The notes beneath the pieces were generated by a model. The model searched no databases. It worked only from the letters and a program-made list of their open reading frames with translations, and had not been told where the DNA came from. The position numbers were made by a program, and so were the translations under genes. Shown piece after piece: positions 6,210 through 6,269 of a stretch of DNA of 6,269 nt; positions within the stretch are counted from its first letter, which is position 1, and every line of letters begins with the position of its first letter. Source of the DNA: an uncultured Bacteroidota bacterium (GTDB lineage: Bacteria > Bacteroidota > Bacteroidia > Chitinophagales > Chitinophagaceae); assembly GCA_903933995.1 (NCBI GenBank), contig CAIZMD010000526.1, positions 1 to 6,269 on the forward strand, written 5' to 3'.

Positions 6210-6269
6210 ATGAAGATTATTCAAACTGAGATTTATAAATACAGCATCCCCATGCTGCCATTTACTATC
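6210..6269 (+). CDS. Start of a probable enolase-superfamily enzyme (mandelate racemase / dipeptide epimerase type), 3' end outside window
   Basis: Only 20 codons are present, open to the window edge. The ATG at 6210 begins MKIIQTEIYKYSIPM and continues LPFTI, which resembles the N-terminal strand of muconate lactonising / mandelate racemase / L-Ala-D/L-Glu epimerase proteins (pattern MKI..IE.Y...IP....F.I). The family's catalytic Lys and metal ligands lie far downstream, so substrate and activity cannot be judged. It is divergent from the SDR gene. The assignment rests on a short N-terminal pattern and could be wrong. Confidence 0.6.
   Translation, partial: MKIIQTEIYKYSIPMLPFTI

Overview
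The window looks like a chromosomal segment of a Bacteroidota bacterium, probably Chitinophagaceae or a near relative. The reasons are moderately AT-rich DNA, mostly weak or absent Shine-Dalgarno sequences, the style of the LuxR-type and PAS/receiver proteins, and a stand-alone proline dehydrogenase. The genus cannot be fixed from the sequence alone. No RNA gene, insertion sequence, CRISPR array or attachment site was seen.

Plus strand, left part (1-4120). The window opens inside a NarL/LuxR-type response regulator (1-387), closed by a strong intrinsic terminator (446-478). A probable three-gene operon follows. It encodes a secreted GH5-like glycosidase (555-1664), a stand-alone receiver protein (1711-2112 as read) and a 610-residue soluble PAS-PAS-PAS-DHp-receiver protein (2218-4050). 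It ends at a second strong terminator (4089-4120). Each of the three proteins departs from its family's textbook form. The GH5 keeps both catalytic glutamates but has lost three other normally conserved active-site residues. The small receiver has Glu at the phospho-acceptor position and appears to change frame at a run of nine A just before its last helix. The large protein has a phosphorylatable-looking His helix but no ATPase domain, so it should not be able to phosphorylate itself. The sequence therefore suggests a non-canonical signalling cassette joined to an exported carbohydrate-active protein. How the parts work together is inference.

Minus strand, right part (4136-6127). A short-chain dehydrogenase/reductase with an atypical catalytic Ser site lies 90 bases upstream of, and in the same direction as, a monofunctional proline dehydrogenase. 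The two may be co-transcribed. The proline dehydrogenase converges on the signalling operon, and the terminator between them may serve both sides.

Right edge. An 82-base divergent intergenic region separates the reductase gene from the first 20 codons of a plus-strand gene that looks like the start of an enolase-superfamily (mandelate racemase / dipeptide epimerase type) enzyme.
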